Shown: positions 24,519 through 36,259, counted from the stretch's first letter. The stretch is 64,000 nt of DNA from Cladocopium goreaui (GCA_947184155.2 CAMXCT020003146.1:303166-367165); one strand, 5' to 3'. Numbers and translations: made by a program. The notes: generated from the letters alone by a model not told the origin.

Positions 24519-25806
24519 TCAAACTATGTCACGTAGGGCCTCGATTTCCTGCATCGCTCGTGTGCATGTCGCAGCAGCTTCCCAACCTCCTTGTTTTTCA
24601 GCTTGAGCGCGTCTGACTTGCAACGAAGCCAGCGCATTCTGAAGTCGAAGTTGGTTGGCCTGAGAAAAGGCTAGCATTCGGTCATGATCATATTCATCTC
24701 TATCTCCAAAGTGGATTGAGGCCCACTCATCTGGATCGGAGACTTCTCCCTGATCTGACTCCAAATAGCGTCTCCTGCGTTCTTCTTGAGTTTTTCCATC
24801 CACATTGACGTGTTCGTCCAGCTCAGGGTCTGAAACTGCACGATCAACTTCATGGCCATTGAGATTTGCTACATGCTGCAACGCCACCTCAGCTAAGTCC
24901 ACATTCTCAAAGAGTTGAGGTTCAGGTTGGGGTTCTACATATGGTCCTTCCAATGCTGCAAGCGCTCCAACTGGATACTGGCCACCAGTCAGAAACTTGT
25001 CCAAACTCTCGTAGATACCCTCCATGTCGGTCATGAAGTCACCTTGTTCCTGTCGTGCAAATAGCAGATCTCTCGAAGCATCCACCAGGCTAGCCACAAG
25101 CTTGGTTTGATTAGCAATCGAAACCTGCAAGCCATCAATGCCGGAGCATAGCGAATCGTCACCATCCGCATCCAGTCGTAGCGCTTCCAAATCAAAGGTC
25201 CTGATAGGACCAAAACAACTCCAGCAACCAACGAAAGCATTCCCATGATCTGCGCCACCAAGAAGACAAACTTCATGACATAGTATGTGCAGCCGGTACT
25301 TGTAGCAACTGTCCATTCTGCCAGTGTCCACAAAACCAGTTGCACGCCATCGCTGTTGGTCTCGTCCATGTCTCCACCTGTCACAGATCCATGATGGAAA
25401 GAGAGGTCATTGTTGCATCCTTTCAACTGCATGAGCCATTTGAATGAGTCTCATGCATTGTCCTCCAGAAATCACTCAAAGTCTTTCCTCGCCCTGTTGT
25501 TTTCAGAAAGATTCCACTGTCAGGCGTCCCATCCAGATAGGAAGTCAGGTGTTTCAGTGCTGCCATGGCCTTTGTGCTTGGTTTCGACATGTATGACGAC
25601 AGGGTTTTTACTGCAAATTGGATATCCGGTCTATCCATTGCAATGTACAACACCAACCCAAGACCAGATCGAAACAATGCAGCCTGCTCATTGTCCAATG
25701 TCTTTGATTCAATCACAAAGTCAGCACTGTAAGCTTCCAATGTTGCATGGCATGGGAGGCCTTTCTTGCGTCTTGCGCTCACCTTCATCATTGAAACCAG
25801 CTTTGG
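24519..25806 (-). pseudogene. Copia polyprotein, downstream part (RT end to C-terminus)
   Basis: Resumes exactly where the upstream part stops. The residues around Tyr-Val-Pro-Lys-Leu-Val at about 25805 continue the RT reading seen at 28600. It includes the conserved RT-to-RNase H junction, then a hydrophobic segment (FLVAQIMGMLSLVAGVVLVL, about 25250) and an acidic/Gln-rich tail of some 220 codons ending at 24519. A frame break occurs near 25430. The hydrophobic segment is unusual for a classic copia polyprotein. Confidence 0.7.
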
Positions 25807-25814
25807 AACATACA
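25807..25814. repeat. Left target-site duplication of the nested element
   Basis: AACATACA lies immediately left of the nested non-LTR element and is repeated at 28595-28602. Removing the insert and one copy restores continuous copia RT sequence. Confidence 0.9.
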
Positions 25815-28594
25815 CCCTACAGCAGCACCCAGCGACAGACGTCGAAGAGAGCGGGCCCGACATCTGGTCCACACAGGCGAGCTATCAGCAGCCCGGCAAG
25901 CCTTGACAGCTGGCCCCCTAGCACCTGGCACCTCATCAACTTTGGCCAGCCTCCGGGATCCTGATCGGCGCCCGGCAACGGCGTACTGCACTGAAAACAC
26001 ACACCCTCCGGCGACACCCGCCGCACCTCCACTCCACCTTGCCACTGACAAGCTTGTGACCGCTCTCCGAAAAACACGAAAAGGAACTGCAGCAGGGCCA
26101 TCTGGCCTCACACCAGATAACCTCCGCATAGTCTTGGACGATGAAGAGACAACAGCTCGTTTTGCAGAGGTGTGCAACCCCCTCGCCACAGCCAGTGTCC
26201 CACCCCAAATCGTGCCAGCCATCGGCTTGGGCCGCATAGTACCTTTACAGAAGCCACAAGGGGGGAGTACGAGGGTTAGTTGTGGGCGATTTGCTTCGCA
26301 GGGTGGTTTCACGGGCACTCGCACAAACCTTCTCCACACACTTCCACACAGCATGCAGCCCTTTCCAGTTCGCTTTGTCCACCAGGGCAGGGACCGAAAC
26401 AGTTGTCCATTCCCTATCAGCAATCACAGAGCTACACCCAACCAGAACCATCCTATCCATCGACGGCATCGGAGCATACGACAACATCTCGAGAGCCAGC
26501 ATGCTAAATGGCTTGGCAGCCGTCCCGGAAACCCACGAATGCCTCCTTTTTGCCCAAATGTGGTACGCCCGGCCTTCGGAATACGTCTGGCATGACGATT
26601 CTGGTCAACCCCACGTGGTGACACAAGCAGAAGGAGGCGAGCACGGAGACCCATTGATGCCTGCCCTGTTTTCTCTAGGACAACACCCAGCCTTGGAAGC
26701 AGTGGCCGCCCAGCTACAACCCGGCGAGCCCCTGTACGCGTTCCTTGATGACGTGTACGCAGTTGTTGAGCCCAACCGTGTCCGACCTGTTTACGACCTG
26801 TTGGCGCACCACTTGCATGAAACAGCACGCATCCGACTCAACAGCGGCAAGACACGCATTTGGAACAAAGCCAGGCACCAGCCCCCAAATACAGAGGACC
26901 TGGAGCAGCTACATGGGTGGGCGACCAATCCTTGCCGCCAGAACAGCAAGGCATCACAGTACTGGGCGCACCCATCGGGAGCGCAGAGCACATCCAGTCC
27001 CACCTCCAGCAAACTTCGGCACAACACACTCCTCTCCTCCAGCACCTCCCATACATCGATGACTTGCAAGCCAGTTGGCTCCTATTGTTGTACACAGCCA
27101 GCACGCGCAGCAACTATTTGCTCCGCATGCTCCCGCCGCACTTGACAACTCAATGTGCACAACAACACGATGCATCCATCACAGCATGCCTAGCACAACT
27201 CCTCGAAACAACGAACTTCCCAGCTGCAGCCATTGCCCGTGCCCACCTCCCTCTCACAGCCGGGGGGTTAGGGCTGCCCTCCGCCATGCTCCATGCAACA
27301 CCGGCGTACTGGGCTTCATGGGCCGACGCCCTGGCAGTCTTGCACAAACAAGACCCCACTGTCACAGATATCTTGCTCCACCATGTGGCAAACCCTTCCG
27401 AAGCATCCAGCCACATCGCAGCCGCCAGCCAAGCACGCACAGACCTCCAAGACCAAGGGTGGGACCCACCCAGTTGGGACGAGCTCGCAGCCGGCCAAGC
27501 ACCACCACTCGGGCATGAGGAAGTGGGCAACGGACCAGTCCAGCCAGGTTGGCAGCGACAAGCCGCAACCCCATACCACACAGCAGCCAGGGCAGAGCTC
27601 TACCACACACCGGACCCACCAGCACAAGCCATGCTCGACTCACAATCGGGGCCTTTTTCCGGGCGGGCCGTCACTTCCATCCCATACACGCCTGATGCCA
27701 CCTACCCAGGCCCACTATTCCGATTGCTTCTTCTTCGGCGCCTCCGGCTCCCGTTGCCCTTGTCTGACCGCATTTGTCGGTGCCGTCGCATTGTTGATCC
27801 CCCTGGCGACCACGGTTCAGCATGCCCAAGGACCGGGGGTGCTCCGCAGCCGCGGGGGGCCACTTGAGATAGCTGCAGCAAGAGTGTGCCGAGAGGCAGG
27901 AGCACGAGTCACAATGCACACCAGGATCACCGACCTCAACATTCCCGCACCATGCCGCCTGGACGAAAGGCGTATAGAGGTCATTGCAAACGGCCTCCCG
28001 CTGTGGAACGGGGTACAGCTAGCAGTTGACACAACACTTGTTGCTCCCTTAACAAGTACGGGCCAACCAGGCCGACGAGGAGGTCGATATGCAGGAGCAG
28101 CTTTACACGAAGCAAGACAAGCCAAGGAAAGGGTTTACCCAGAGCTGCAAGGCATGGGGAGATGTCGCCTGGTGGTATTTGGCATTGAGGCCGGGGGTCG
28201 ATGGAGCACAGAAGCGGCCCAGTTCCTCAGATCTCTAGCGCGCACCAAAGCACGAACAGTCCCAGCACAGCTTCGCCATGCCACAGTCACAGCCCTCATT
28301 GCTCGCTGGAGCGCTTCTCTCACGCATGCCGCCATGCATGCCTACGCAGCTTCCCTGCTTTCAATGCCTCCTTCAAGTGCAATCACAGGCGAAGAGGACC
28401 TTCCTCCCTTGGGGCAGCTCGTGGCCCAACACCCAGAAGCTTCAACAACTCCAAGTCGCTTGCCGGGCCCATAGCCAGCCCAACTTTGGATTTCCTGTGT
28501 GGACTCCCCTTTTTGGCTTTTGGTTTTCTTTGTGAGTGGCCGCGGAACCTGCCTTTCAGTGAGACACGCTGCAGAAAAAAGTGTGTTAGAAAAA
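25815..28594 (+). mobile_element. Nested non-LTR retrotransposon (RT plus endonuclease-like domain)
   Basis: A 2,780-bp insert ends in an A-rich tail (TTAGAAAAAA) and is flanked by AACATACA. Its frames give RT with LDDEETTARFAEV, then GIGAYDNISRASML and EGGEHGDPLMPALF, then catalytic AFLDDVYAVVE (26730-26765). Beyond the thumb is a Cys/His knuckle (CRCRRIV...GDHGSACPR, near 27770-27825). The last domain has RRIEVIANGLPLW and GVQLAVDTTLV (27965-28050), which fits the Arg/Pro-Asp...Asp layout of restriction-like endonucleases in R2/CRE-type elements (inference). The stop is at 28472-28474, with a 120-bp 3' tail. Three frame breaks (near 26260, 26875 and 27830) each fall in a run of 5-6 G or C. 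No 5' UTR is seen, so it may be 5'-truncated. Confidence 0.85.
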
Positions 28595-28602
28595 AACATA
28601 CA
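28595..28602. repeat. Right target-site duplication of the nested element
   Basis: AACATACA follows the A-rich tail; it matches 25807-25814. The boundary with the tail is ambiguous by one or two A residues. Confidence 0.9.
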
Positions 28603-31600
28603 TTGCATTTGGCTGTATGAGGATTCCATCATCTCTCATAGTGATCCCCTTTTTCAAATACATGAGCTGTTCTCCACTGGCCGGCAATTGGGGCCCATCG
28701 ACTTTCAGCTCCAATTCTGCTTTTGAACCATTCTACATCACCTGGCAAACACGCTAGGAGAATGTCGTCCACATGGATATTCACAAAGACCTTCTTGTCC
28801 AAGTCCTTGTGTCGCATCACTGTTGGTGACCCAGGGAATGATACTTATCCTGCGCTTGCACATATGGATGCAAAGTGTTGATGCCATTTCAATGCTGCAT
28901 TTCGTTGGCCTGGAAGACAACGAAGCAAACGCCAGTGAGTCTCAGGTCTACTTGTCAAATCACGAACCCACTGAGGAATCTCAACATACATCTCATCTGT
29001 ATGAGGCACCATCAGAAATGCATCCGAAACGTCAAGTGAAGTCACCGAGAAGTTGTAAATCAACGCAAAGACCAGCAACCCTCACTGCAGAAATGGCTGA
29101 TGTAGGGGCAAAACTGTTTTCATCAGTGGCTGAAGTTTTGAATTCTCGAGCCACCACTCGGCACCTTATGATCCAAGCATTGCCTCTGAAACGCCAGTCA
29201 AATACCAAAGTTGTATCCACTGCATTTTCTTGCGCAGCCTCCTCTGGAGAAAGGGTAACAGGTCTGATGACCTCCATGCGATGTAACTTCTCAAGTTCAT
29301 GAAGGATTGCGCTCTCATCAGGCTCCTTGAGTTTCTCTGGGCTCACGTTTGGTGGGCCATCTCCTTCACCCTGTTGTGCTATGTATTCATCTTCGAGGTC
29401 AGGATACTGAAAACCATTTTCTAGATCACCAGTGAACTCATCAATCTCATCGTTGTGGCAAATCTCAATGTCTGCCACTTGGTTCACCTTGCTTTCAAAC
29501 TTGGCCGCTTTGCTCTTTGGGACAATAGGTGGATCGTCATCCATCTTTTGCATCTTGGCACGCTCGTCATTCAAAGGAGTGCTGGAGGGATGTTTGCAAG
29601 AACCAGATGGAATCTCCACATCTTCATCACTGTCTGCAACAGGAGTGTCTGGGGCTTTCAACATGCTTGGTGACACAGCCCCACCTTGCTCAAACATCAT
29701 TTGTTGTCCATCTGTATCCGAAACATCATCCAATCCAACGTTCTCCCAAGCATTCACCTGTGCCAAACCATGTTGTTGAGCAACATCACCATCGTCAAGA
29801 GCTTCTGAAGCAGAGTACCCATCTGAAAGAACTTGGTCACGAACTGCTTCAGCTTCCTCATCGATTTCCTGTGGTATTGGACCCCTCAAAGCGATGATTT
29901 TCTGTTTGGTTCTCACCGCTGGTTTGTGTCCAACGAAGTCCAAGGGTCCATCAGTAAGGCCAAGAATAAGTTCAGCATCCCATTGGTTGTTGATTTTTCT
30001 GACAGCTTTTGTTCGAATGGCACACCGCCCTTCTGTCCAAAGAAGATCCATTCCAGTTGTATCTTCCTTTCCTAACCAAGCTCCCTTCTTCCATGCCGGT
30101 TTGTACTTTGATGACTTGGGGTCAAGGCCATACACAGTTTGGCCAAAACATGCCACCTTTCCATGATATGTTGGGCCTCGAAGGGATTGGTGTGGTGTCA
30201 CCTTCATGGTGGAGTGAACTTGGTAATGGTCGTAGAGCCAAGCTGTATGCATTGCAGCCCATTGCACTATTGGATGTCCATCTGGGACCACAACTTTCGT
30301 CTCACCTTCAAGTTGGCAAATCAGGGTTTTCTGGATACCCCTGATGGTTTGAACAAATCTCTCAGCAATTCTCGTCCTGGATTTGTCACCAACCTTGTTC
30401 GCAGTAAGATGTGTTGTGAGTTCAGATTTTGCTCTCACTGACTTGCAAAAGTTGGCACCAGCCACCAAAACAGGCTCGTTGTCAAATGCCAGTTCAACGG
30501 TTCCATCTCTGACACTGCCAATAAAGGTCACCAAAGCACGGCCAACTGTCTGCGCATTGCGTTGCTTCAGAGGGGCAACTGCAGCATATCTCGACCAAAC
30601 ATCCACCATGAGGAGTGCAACAACTGCACCTTCTTTTCCTGGCTCCATGAAGAAAAAGTCACACTGGATTGTTGGAGATTCCCTTTGCGCTTCACCTGCA
30701 GGATCTGGAACATGAGAATGATGGTCGGCTTTCGATCTGCTCATCACACAGTATTTGCACCAAGGTTGAAATGGTACATGTGTCAGATCATGGAGTTCTC
30801 TTTCTCGGTCACTAGGTTGAGGAGGCACAGAAATGGGTTCTGCGTCCAACTGCAAAGACTTGTATTGCTCTTGTGCAGAAAGAACAGCCTCTCTCTTCAA
30901 AGCCAACTCAACGGCCTTTTTGCATCGGTCAAACATCCTTGTTCTTGATCCAGACTGTGATATACCAAGCCACCTGCAAGCATCACGCAAGAGCCGTATG
31001 GTGGAACTGGGTGTCACCACCAAATCATCATTGATAACCAACATTTCCTGTTCTGCTTGAAGTTCAACTTCTGGAGCTGCTTGGGTTTCTTCACCAGGTT
31101 CAACTTCGGGTATTTCAATCTGTTGTCCTCCATCATGTGGCAGCAAGACCATTGGGTTTGAAGAGCTCGAAGGTTTGGACTCAGGAATCTCATCACGTAA
31201 ACCTGTCACACCAAATTCTTCCTGTCCAAATACAACATCACCGCTCTCATCAACTACCACCAGTCCAAGATCCAACAAAGATTGAGGTTCAACACCAAGT
31301 AGAGTCAGGGTTTCACATTCATCTTCAAATCTAATCGTGAGAAGAAATTGATTGATCATTTTTAAAAGGATATCGCATCTCTTTGAATTTTCTGGATAGC
31401 TCAACCACTGTCCAAGCTCTACCTTTCTGATGTTTTCTGATCAATGTCGTTCTGTAGGGCCAACAGGGCCAGACACGTTCAGGGTTGATGAAGTCTGTGG
31501 TCACTGTTCGAAAGAATGGAGTGCCGCTGGAAGTCATTTCCCAGGAATCCATCGGGGCATTTTCAATCTCATCTTCCCCTAAACAACTGTACGCACTGCA

Positions 31601-31971
31601 AACTCAGCATCACCATCAGCTGCCACGCAAGTACTTCCAGAAACATCTGAAATCTGCCTCACCTGTGCTTTGATGGCAAAAGAGCGATATCTGTACTCCA
31701 CTGGTATCCTGATTTCATTCCCAGGAGATTGAAGACTCAAGCTGTCATTTGTTTCATCTTTGAAAATTGTCCAACCACCCTGATAGAGCTGCCCCAGTGA
31801 CACAAGACAGGACGTGACATTCCCGACGATGAACTCGTGTTGCAATAATACCTCTTCACCTTCTGTTGTCACCGCAATCAACTCAGCCTGTCTGGTTCCC
31901 GTCGTCTGCAATGCTCCTCCCTGGCAATTTTGGAGAGAGCCTGAACCAAAGATGATCCTCACACGCCGCAT
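28603..31971 (-). pseudogene. Copia polyprotein, upstream part (pre-integrase to RT palm)
   Basis: The longest uninterrupted stretch is 31404-29032 (790 codons), carrying the integrase zinc site and Asp-Asp-Glu core and ending at the start of RT (DWRFRGNAWIIRCRVVAREF). RT continues after a frameshift at 29078-28845 and again at 28820-28629, where the catalytic motif is HVDDILL instead of the usual YVDD. Upstream of 31404 the frame continues after a shift with FFRTVTTDFINPERVWP. The RT reading stops at the insertion point near 28600. Confidence 0.8.
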
Positions 31972-32129
31972 CCCGGCTTAACTCCTGATGATGATGATGA
32001 TGATGATCCTTTTCACACACCATTTCAATCACCACCACGGCCAAATGATGACTCTCCAGATGATGATATGCATTCACCACAAGATGAACCTCCAGACTTA
32101 CCACCATTTCCATCATCACCACCAGATCA

Positions 32130-32300
32130 GCCACAACTACACTACACTACACTGCACTAGACTACACTACACTAGACTACACTACACTACACTACACTAG
32201 TGACACTACATTACAACTACAACTTACAACTACAACTCCACTACGCTACAAATACAACTACACCTACAACTACTGCTACAACTGCGCTACACCACACTAC
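32130..32300. repeat. (CTACACTACA)n-type microsatellite
   Basis: Imperfect ACTAC/ACTAG pentamers with a few G interruptions, grading into ACAACTACA-type repeats. Confidence 0.9.
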
Positions 32301-32420
32301 ATCCAGCAGTTGTGGTGCACTGCAACCATTGCAACCACTCCAGAAAACACAAATCCAACCACCTTTCGGTCCATCAGTGGATTCGCTCTGCCATCCGTGA
32401 GTCACAACAACCAACCTTTC

Positions 32421-32456
32421 CTATAGGTTTCCTATTTTGAAACTTCCGCCGCCGCC
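32421..32456. repeat. Inverted-repeat arm A
   Basis: CTATAGGT, a 10-bp spacer, then GAAACTTCCGCCGCCG. The reverse complement of the arm at 35385-35424 reads CTATAGGT, a similar spacer, then GAAACTTCCGCCGCCG. The pair brackets the DUF1769-like gene. Confidence 0.6.
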
Positions 32457-32724
32457 TTATGCGGTACTACTACTGTTACTGGTATAAACAGCAGGTCCAT
32501 GCCACAAAATACATACTGTTGCTTCAAACGCGACTATGTGTTTTTTCGACCGTGTCAGGGACAGTTGTCAGCAAATTCACGATTGTTTTGTTGGATTTAT
32601 TGGGCATATTCACCCCGCTTCGCGTGGGGTGGCCGTCCACACCGCAGGTTTATTTCGGTCCGTGAGAGGGGCTAAGGGTGGTTTTCCCCCGTGGGGGCTC
32701 TTCAAGCTAAGAAGTTTCAATAAG

Positions 32725-33165
32725 AAATCCTTCCAAAACATTGTTTTTGACAGTGTTTTTCCAATGTTTCCAGTCAAACAGACGGTAATTTACACGTTTT
32801 TTGCCATAAAGGCAGTAAATCCTTCCAAAACATTGCTTTTGACAGTGTTTTTGTAATGTTTCCAGTCAAGCATACGGTAATTTACACGTTTTTTGCTATA
32901 ACGTCAGTCCAAAACACTTGTTTTTGCAGTGTTTTCAATGCTCTGGCATCCAAAAACCCTGCAAAATCTTGCTATGTACAATGTTTTTTTCATTTTTGGC
33001 CGTTTTTCCACTGCCGGAAAGCTACCAAAATGACCCAAAATTCCATTTCAATACCTCTTGCGCTCAGACACCCAAAAATCCTCGAAAAATGTCGAAAACA
33101 CCACCGTATTCTGGTCTCGGTGCGAAACCGTTTTTGGGGTCTGGTCTCGGTGCGAAACCGTTTTT
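32725..33165. repeat. Tandem duplications of about 95 bp and 27 bp
   Basis: A unit of about 95 bp (CCTTCCAAAACATTG ... GACAGTGTTTTT ... AATGTTTCCAGTCAA ... GGTAATTTACACG) occurs at about 32728 and 32821, with a third decayed trace after 32908. Further right, a 27-bp unit starting CTGGTCTCGGTGCGAAACC is repeated twice at 33112-33165. Confidence 0.8.
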
Positions 33166-33425
33166 GGCCCCCCCCCCAGCTAAAGCTGATATAGCGACTG
33201 CTATATTAACAAATGTCATTGAGCATTTAGTGTTGCTGTTGCCCCCCAATAAGCACGCCTTCACCGCCAAAGCGGTGTGGGCGGATTTTAGCGCTGCAAA
33301 TCTTGTGGCCCAAGTGTAGGTAGCAAAGAATGCTGGCCAAAATACGGCTTGCGTTGCCGAAATCATTGTGTGAATGTGTGCTGCACGCAGTAGACCGTTT
33401 TTTCTGTCATTGGGAACAGTCACAG

Positions 33426-34942
33426 GTGAGCGGGTTCCAGTGACCATCAATGGAGAACCCGTTGAATTTGATGCGCCTGGTTTCAAAGGTGCGTTCCTCA
33501 GCAATTATTGCGAGATACGCGTCAGCCAAATACGAGGAGTCAAACAGTTTTTTGCCAACAGAGAACAAGTGGTGGTTTCCTGAAATGCGACACTGCAAAA
33601 TCATTCAAAATTGGTACCAGTATATATAATGTTTATTGGGGCAACATGGGGCAACTCACGGTTTAGGAGTCCCTCATTTGAAGAACCTTCATGTGACTCT
33701 TGTGAGTCATCACAAGCGACAGATTGCTTTGACTGCTTTGCTCGGCAGGTCAGTTTCACGTGATTCATGATACCGGCAATGAACCTGGCGCCGTGAAACC
33801 TCCACCTGATGGACAGAGAAAAGGCTTAATGGTCTCTTGACATTGAAGTCTCCTTTTTTCTCCAAATAGTGCTATTTTGAACACACAAATAATCATTCAC
33901 AAATAATTCGCAATCCCAAAATGATTTGGAACATTGAACTTCATTGAACTATCCTGTTCAATTTCTTTTCAAACCTGAGGTTCGATTTCAGGGGAAGTTC
34001 AAGAAGACCGCCAGCATGGGCCAGGAGAATTCCACCAACATTTGGGCAGGTGGAACGCTGGATGGTGAACTTAACCTTGGTTGGATCATGTCTAATGTTG
34101 CCAAGGTTGGTGCAAACTTCGCTAAAAAGAAAACAGGTGGCCGATTTGTCATCGACCTGGGTAGCAAGACCAGCCCTTGTTTCATGGGCTTCCACATTCG
34201 AGCCTTGATGTGCTTCAATCGCACTCCTGAGGGTGAAGAACCACCCAAACTTGGGAGTGAAGAAGTCGAGAACATCGCATGGGCGGGGCCAGGATTGTTG
34301 GAGGTTGACACCACCAGTACATACACGTTCGTGTGGAGAGTCGCTTACCTCGATCTATGCACCTGGGAATTGTTGAAAGTACCAGCCATCAGTCCCCTAC
34401 CATTAGAAAGCGTTCTGGGAGAGATTAAGTCAGGCTGTGCATGCATCTACGATTTGGGCCACTGTGGTGGGTCTCATGCCAATTTCAGGGAGAGCTTGAT
34501 CCTGGAGATATTTTTTGCGCGCGGCTCCGAAGGAGAAGAGTGGCCCCAACCAGCCATTTCCCAGCTTGAGTTTGATGACTCACCCAAGACACCACTTGAA
34601 GCTGCGTCGGATGCCTCCGAGGAAGGTTCACAGCCTGATCCCGAAGCGGAAGGTTTGGTGAACGATGATGACGCTAGTGATTCGGACTCAACGCAGGGTT
34701 CCGAGGAGGATGATGAAATTGACCAAGATGAGGAAGCAATCAGAGCCCTCAGCAAAAGCCATTCCCAGGCTTTGTTGGAGATCGAGAGTTGGCGACCTCG
34801 AGCAATGAATGGTCCGGCTGGAGATATTCAGATTCGCTTGCCTTTCTATATTGAAGCCATCGATCGTATCCGACGTCGCAAGGTGAGGATCTGCACAAAC
34901 AACCCCAGGGACGCCCTTCTTGAATTCGTCTTGAATGCCTGA
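33426..34942 (+). CDS. DUF1769-like protein, function unknown
   Basis: Two exons are placed: 33426-33490 and 33980-34942, joined by a GC-AG intron (33491-33979) with matching phase. The join gives EFDAPGFKG followed by VRFQGKFKK, then a fold with GELNLGWIMSNVAKV, ALMCFNRTPEGEEPPKLGSE, YTFVWRVAYLDLCTWELLKV and CIYDLG. The PEGEEPPxLG block and the aromatic YxFxWxxxYLDLxxW block fit my recollection of the DUF1769 family, which has no assigned biochemical role. The C-terminal third is a Ser/Asp/Glu-rich disordered linker followed by a short helical tail ending FVLNA. At least one N-terminal exon is missing, because 33426 begins within a codon. The family call is from memory of motifs; the gene itself is well supported by phase and splice sites. 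Confidence 0.65.
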
Positions 34943-35440
34943 TTCCAAATTTTCAAGATCATACCGTGCCTTGCACGTTTCCATTCCAATGACACTCACA
35001 CCTTCCCCCTTAATATCCTTATAGCTGTGGTTTTTCGAACGCTTCAAGAGATCATTCAGATCATTCTTGAGCATTCTTGATCCCATCAGGTACGATATTG
35101 GTACATTTTTGGCATTTTCAGCTCCGAAGCCGACAAACCTCATTGGCATGCCCGAGATTCGCTGGAACTGGCGTCGCTCTGCCGACCGAAGCGTCGGCTG
35201 CGCACCTTTCGGCGAGGACCGGGGGCACGAAGGCAGGAAACGGCAACTTCAGTCGCTGCCGCATACTATGCATGTATTATGCAAATCTAATGGAATGATG
35301 AATAAATCAATGAATGATGGACAAACAAACTCACATACACATCATATATCATATATATATATAATTATAACATAGACCCGGGCAAGCCGGCGGCGGAAGT
35401 TTCCCAAACATAAATGACCTATAGTTCAAAGACAACCTGT
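34943..35440. other. Intergenic, nothing recognised
   Basis: Includes a TA microsatellite (35347-35365) and the right inverted-repeat arm (35385-35424). The first part may be the 3' UTR of the preceding gene. Confidence 0.4.
35385..35424. repeat. Inverted-repeat arm B
   Basis: CGGCGGCGGAAGTTTC, a spacer of about 12 bp, then ACCTATAG: the reverse complement of arm A at 32421-32456. The satellite field begins right after it. Confidence 0.6.
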
Positions 35441-36236
35441 CCCGACCGTGTCCTTCCCTCGACACTCCACACCTCACACTGCACACTGCACTCTTCGCAC
35501 TTCAAACTTCACACTCCACACTTCACACTCCACACTTCTCACTTCTCACTGCTTCCTTCACACTCCAAACCTCACACTTCACACTTCACACTTCGCACTG
35601 CACACTTCACACTTCACAGTCCACACTTCACACTTCACACTTCACAGTCCAAACTTCACACTTCACACTTCACAGTCCACACTTCTCACTTCGCACTTCA
35701 CACTTCACACTTCACACTCCACATTTCACACTTCTCACTTCACACTGCTTCCTTCACACTCCAAACTTCACACTTCACACTTCTCACTTCGCACTTCACA
35801 CTCCACACTTCACAGTCCACACTTCTCACTTCACACTTCTCACTTCTCACTGCTTCCTTCACACTCCAAACTTCACACTTCTCACTTCGCACTTCACACT
35901 CCACACTTCACAGTCCACACTTCACACTTCTCACTCCTCACTGCTTCCTTCCCACTCCAAACTTCACACTCCAAACTTCACACTTCACACTTCTCACTTC
36001 GCACTTCACACTCCACACTTCACTCACACTTCACACTTCACAGTCCACACTTCACACTTCTCACTGCTTCCTTCACACTCCAAACCTCACACTTCACACT
36101 TCACACTTCACACTGTGCTCTTTGCACTCCACACTTAAACTTCACACTCCACACTTCACACTTCTCACTTCCCACTGCTTGCTTCACACTGCACACTTCA
36201 CGCTGCACTCTTCACGCCCCACACTTCACACTGCTC
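35440..36236. repeat. (CACTTCACA)n-type satellite, about 800 bp
   Basis: Built from words such as CACACTTCACACTTC, CACACTCCACACTTC and CTGCTTCCTTCACACTCCAA. The last recurs at roughly 110-130 bp spacing (near 35550, 35749, 35852, 35943 and 36066), so a higher-order repeat overlies the short one. All three + frames stay open because stop codons are rare in this sequence; that is not evidence of coding. Confidence 0.95.
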
Positions 36237-36259
36237 TAAACCTACGTGCAACAAAAAAA

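Larger units (their letters stand above)
24519..31971 (-). mobile_element. Ty1/copia-like retrotransposon (integrase, RT), interrupted by a nested element
   Basis: One polyprotein reads leftward from about 31971 to 24519. Order on the - strand: a region just before the integrase (EFIVGNVTSCLVSLGQLYQGGW, about 31800); the zinc-binding HDLTH...CKYC; integrase core with Asp in QCDFFFME, Asp in AFDNEPV and Glu in AERFVQ; an acidic linker; RT with DVSDAFLMVP and HVDDILL; then RT/RNase H junction (RSGLGLVLYIAMDRPDIQFA, in 25423-25800); then a C-terminal part with one membrane-like stretch and a coiled-coil-like Ala/Gln/Arg region. A 2.78-kb non-LTR element sits between 25815 and 28594. Apart from that, frame breaks occur near 31370, 29060, 28830 and 28635, so the element is inactive. 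LTRs and gag were not identified. Confidence 0.85.
31972..33425. other. Low-complexity and tandem-repeat region, no recognised gene
   Basis: GAT repeats at 31985-32010 lead into a (CTACACTACA)n region at 32130-32300 and then A/C-rich trinucleotides. 32421-32456 is one arm of an inverted repeat (partner at 35385-35424). 32720-33170 holds tandem duplications. An upstream exon of the DUF1769-like gene is expected somewhere here but was not found. Confidence 0.5.
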
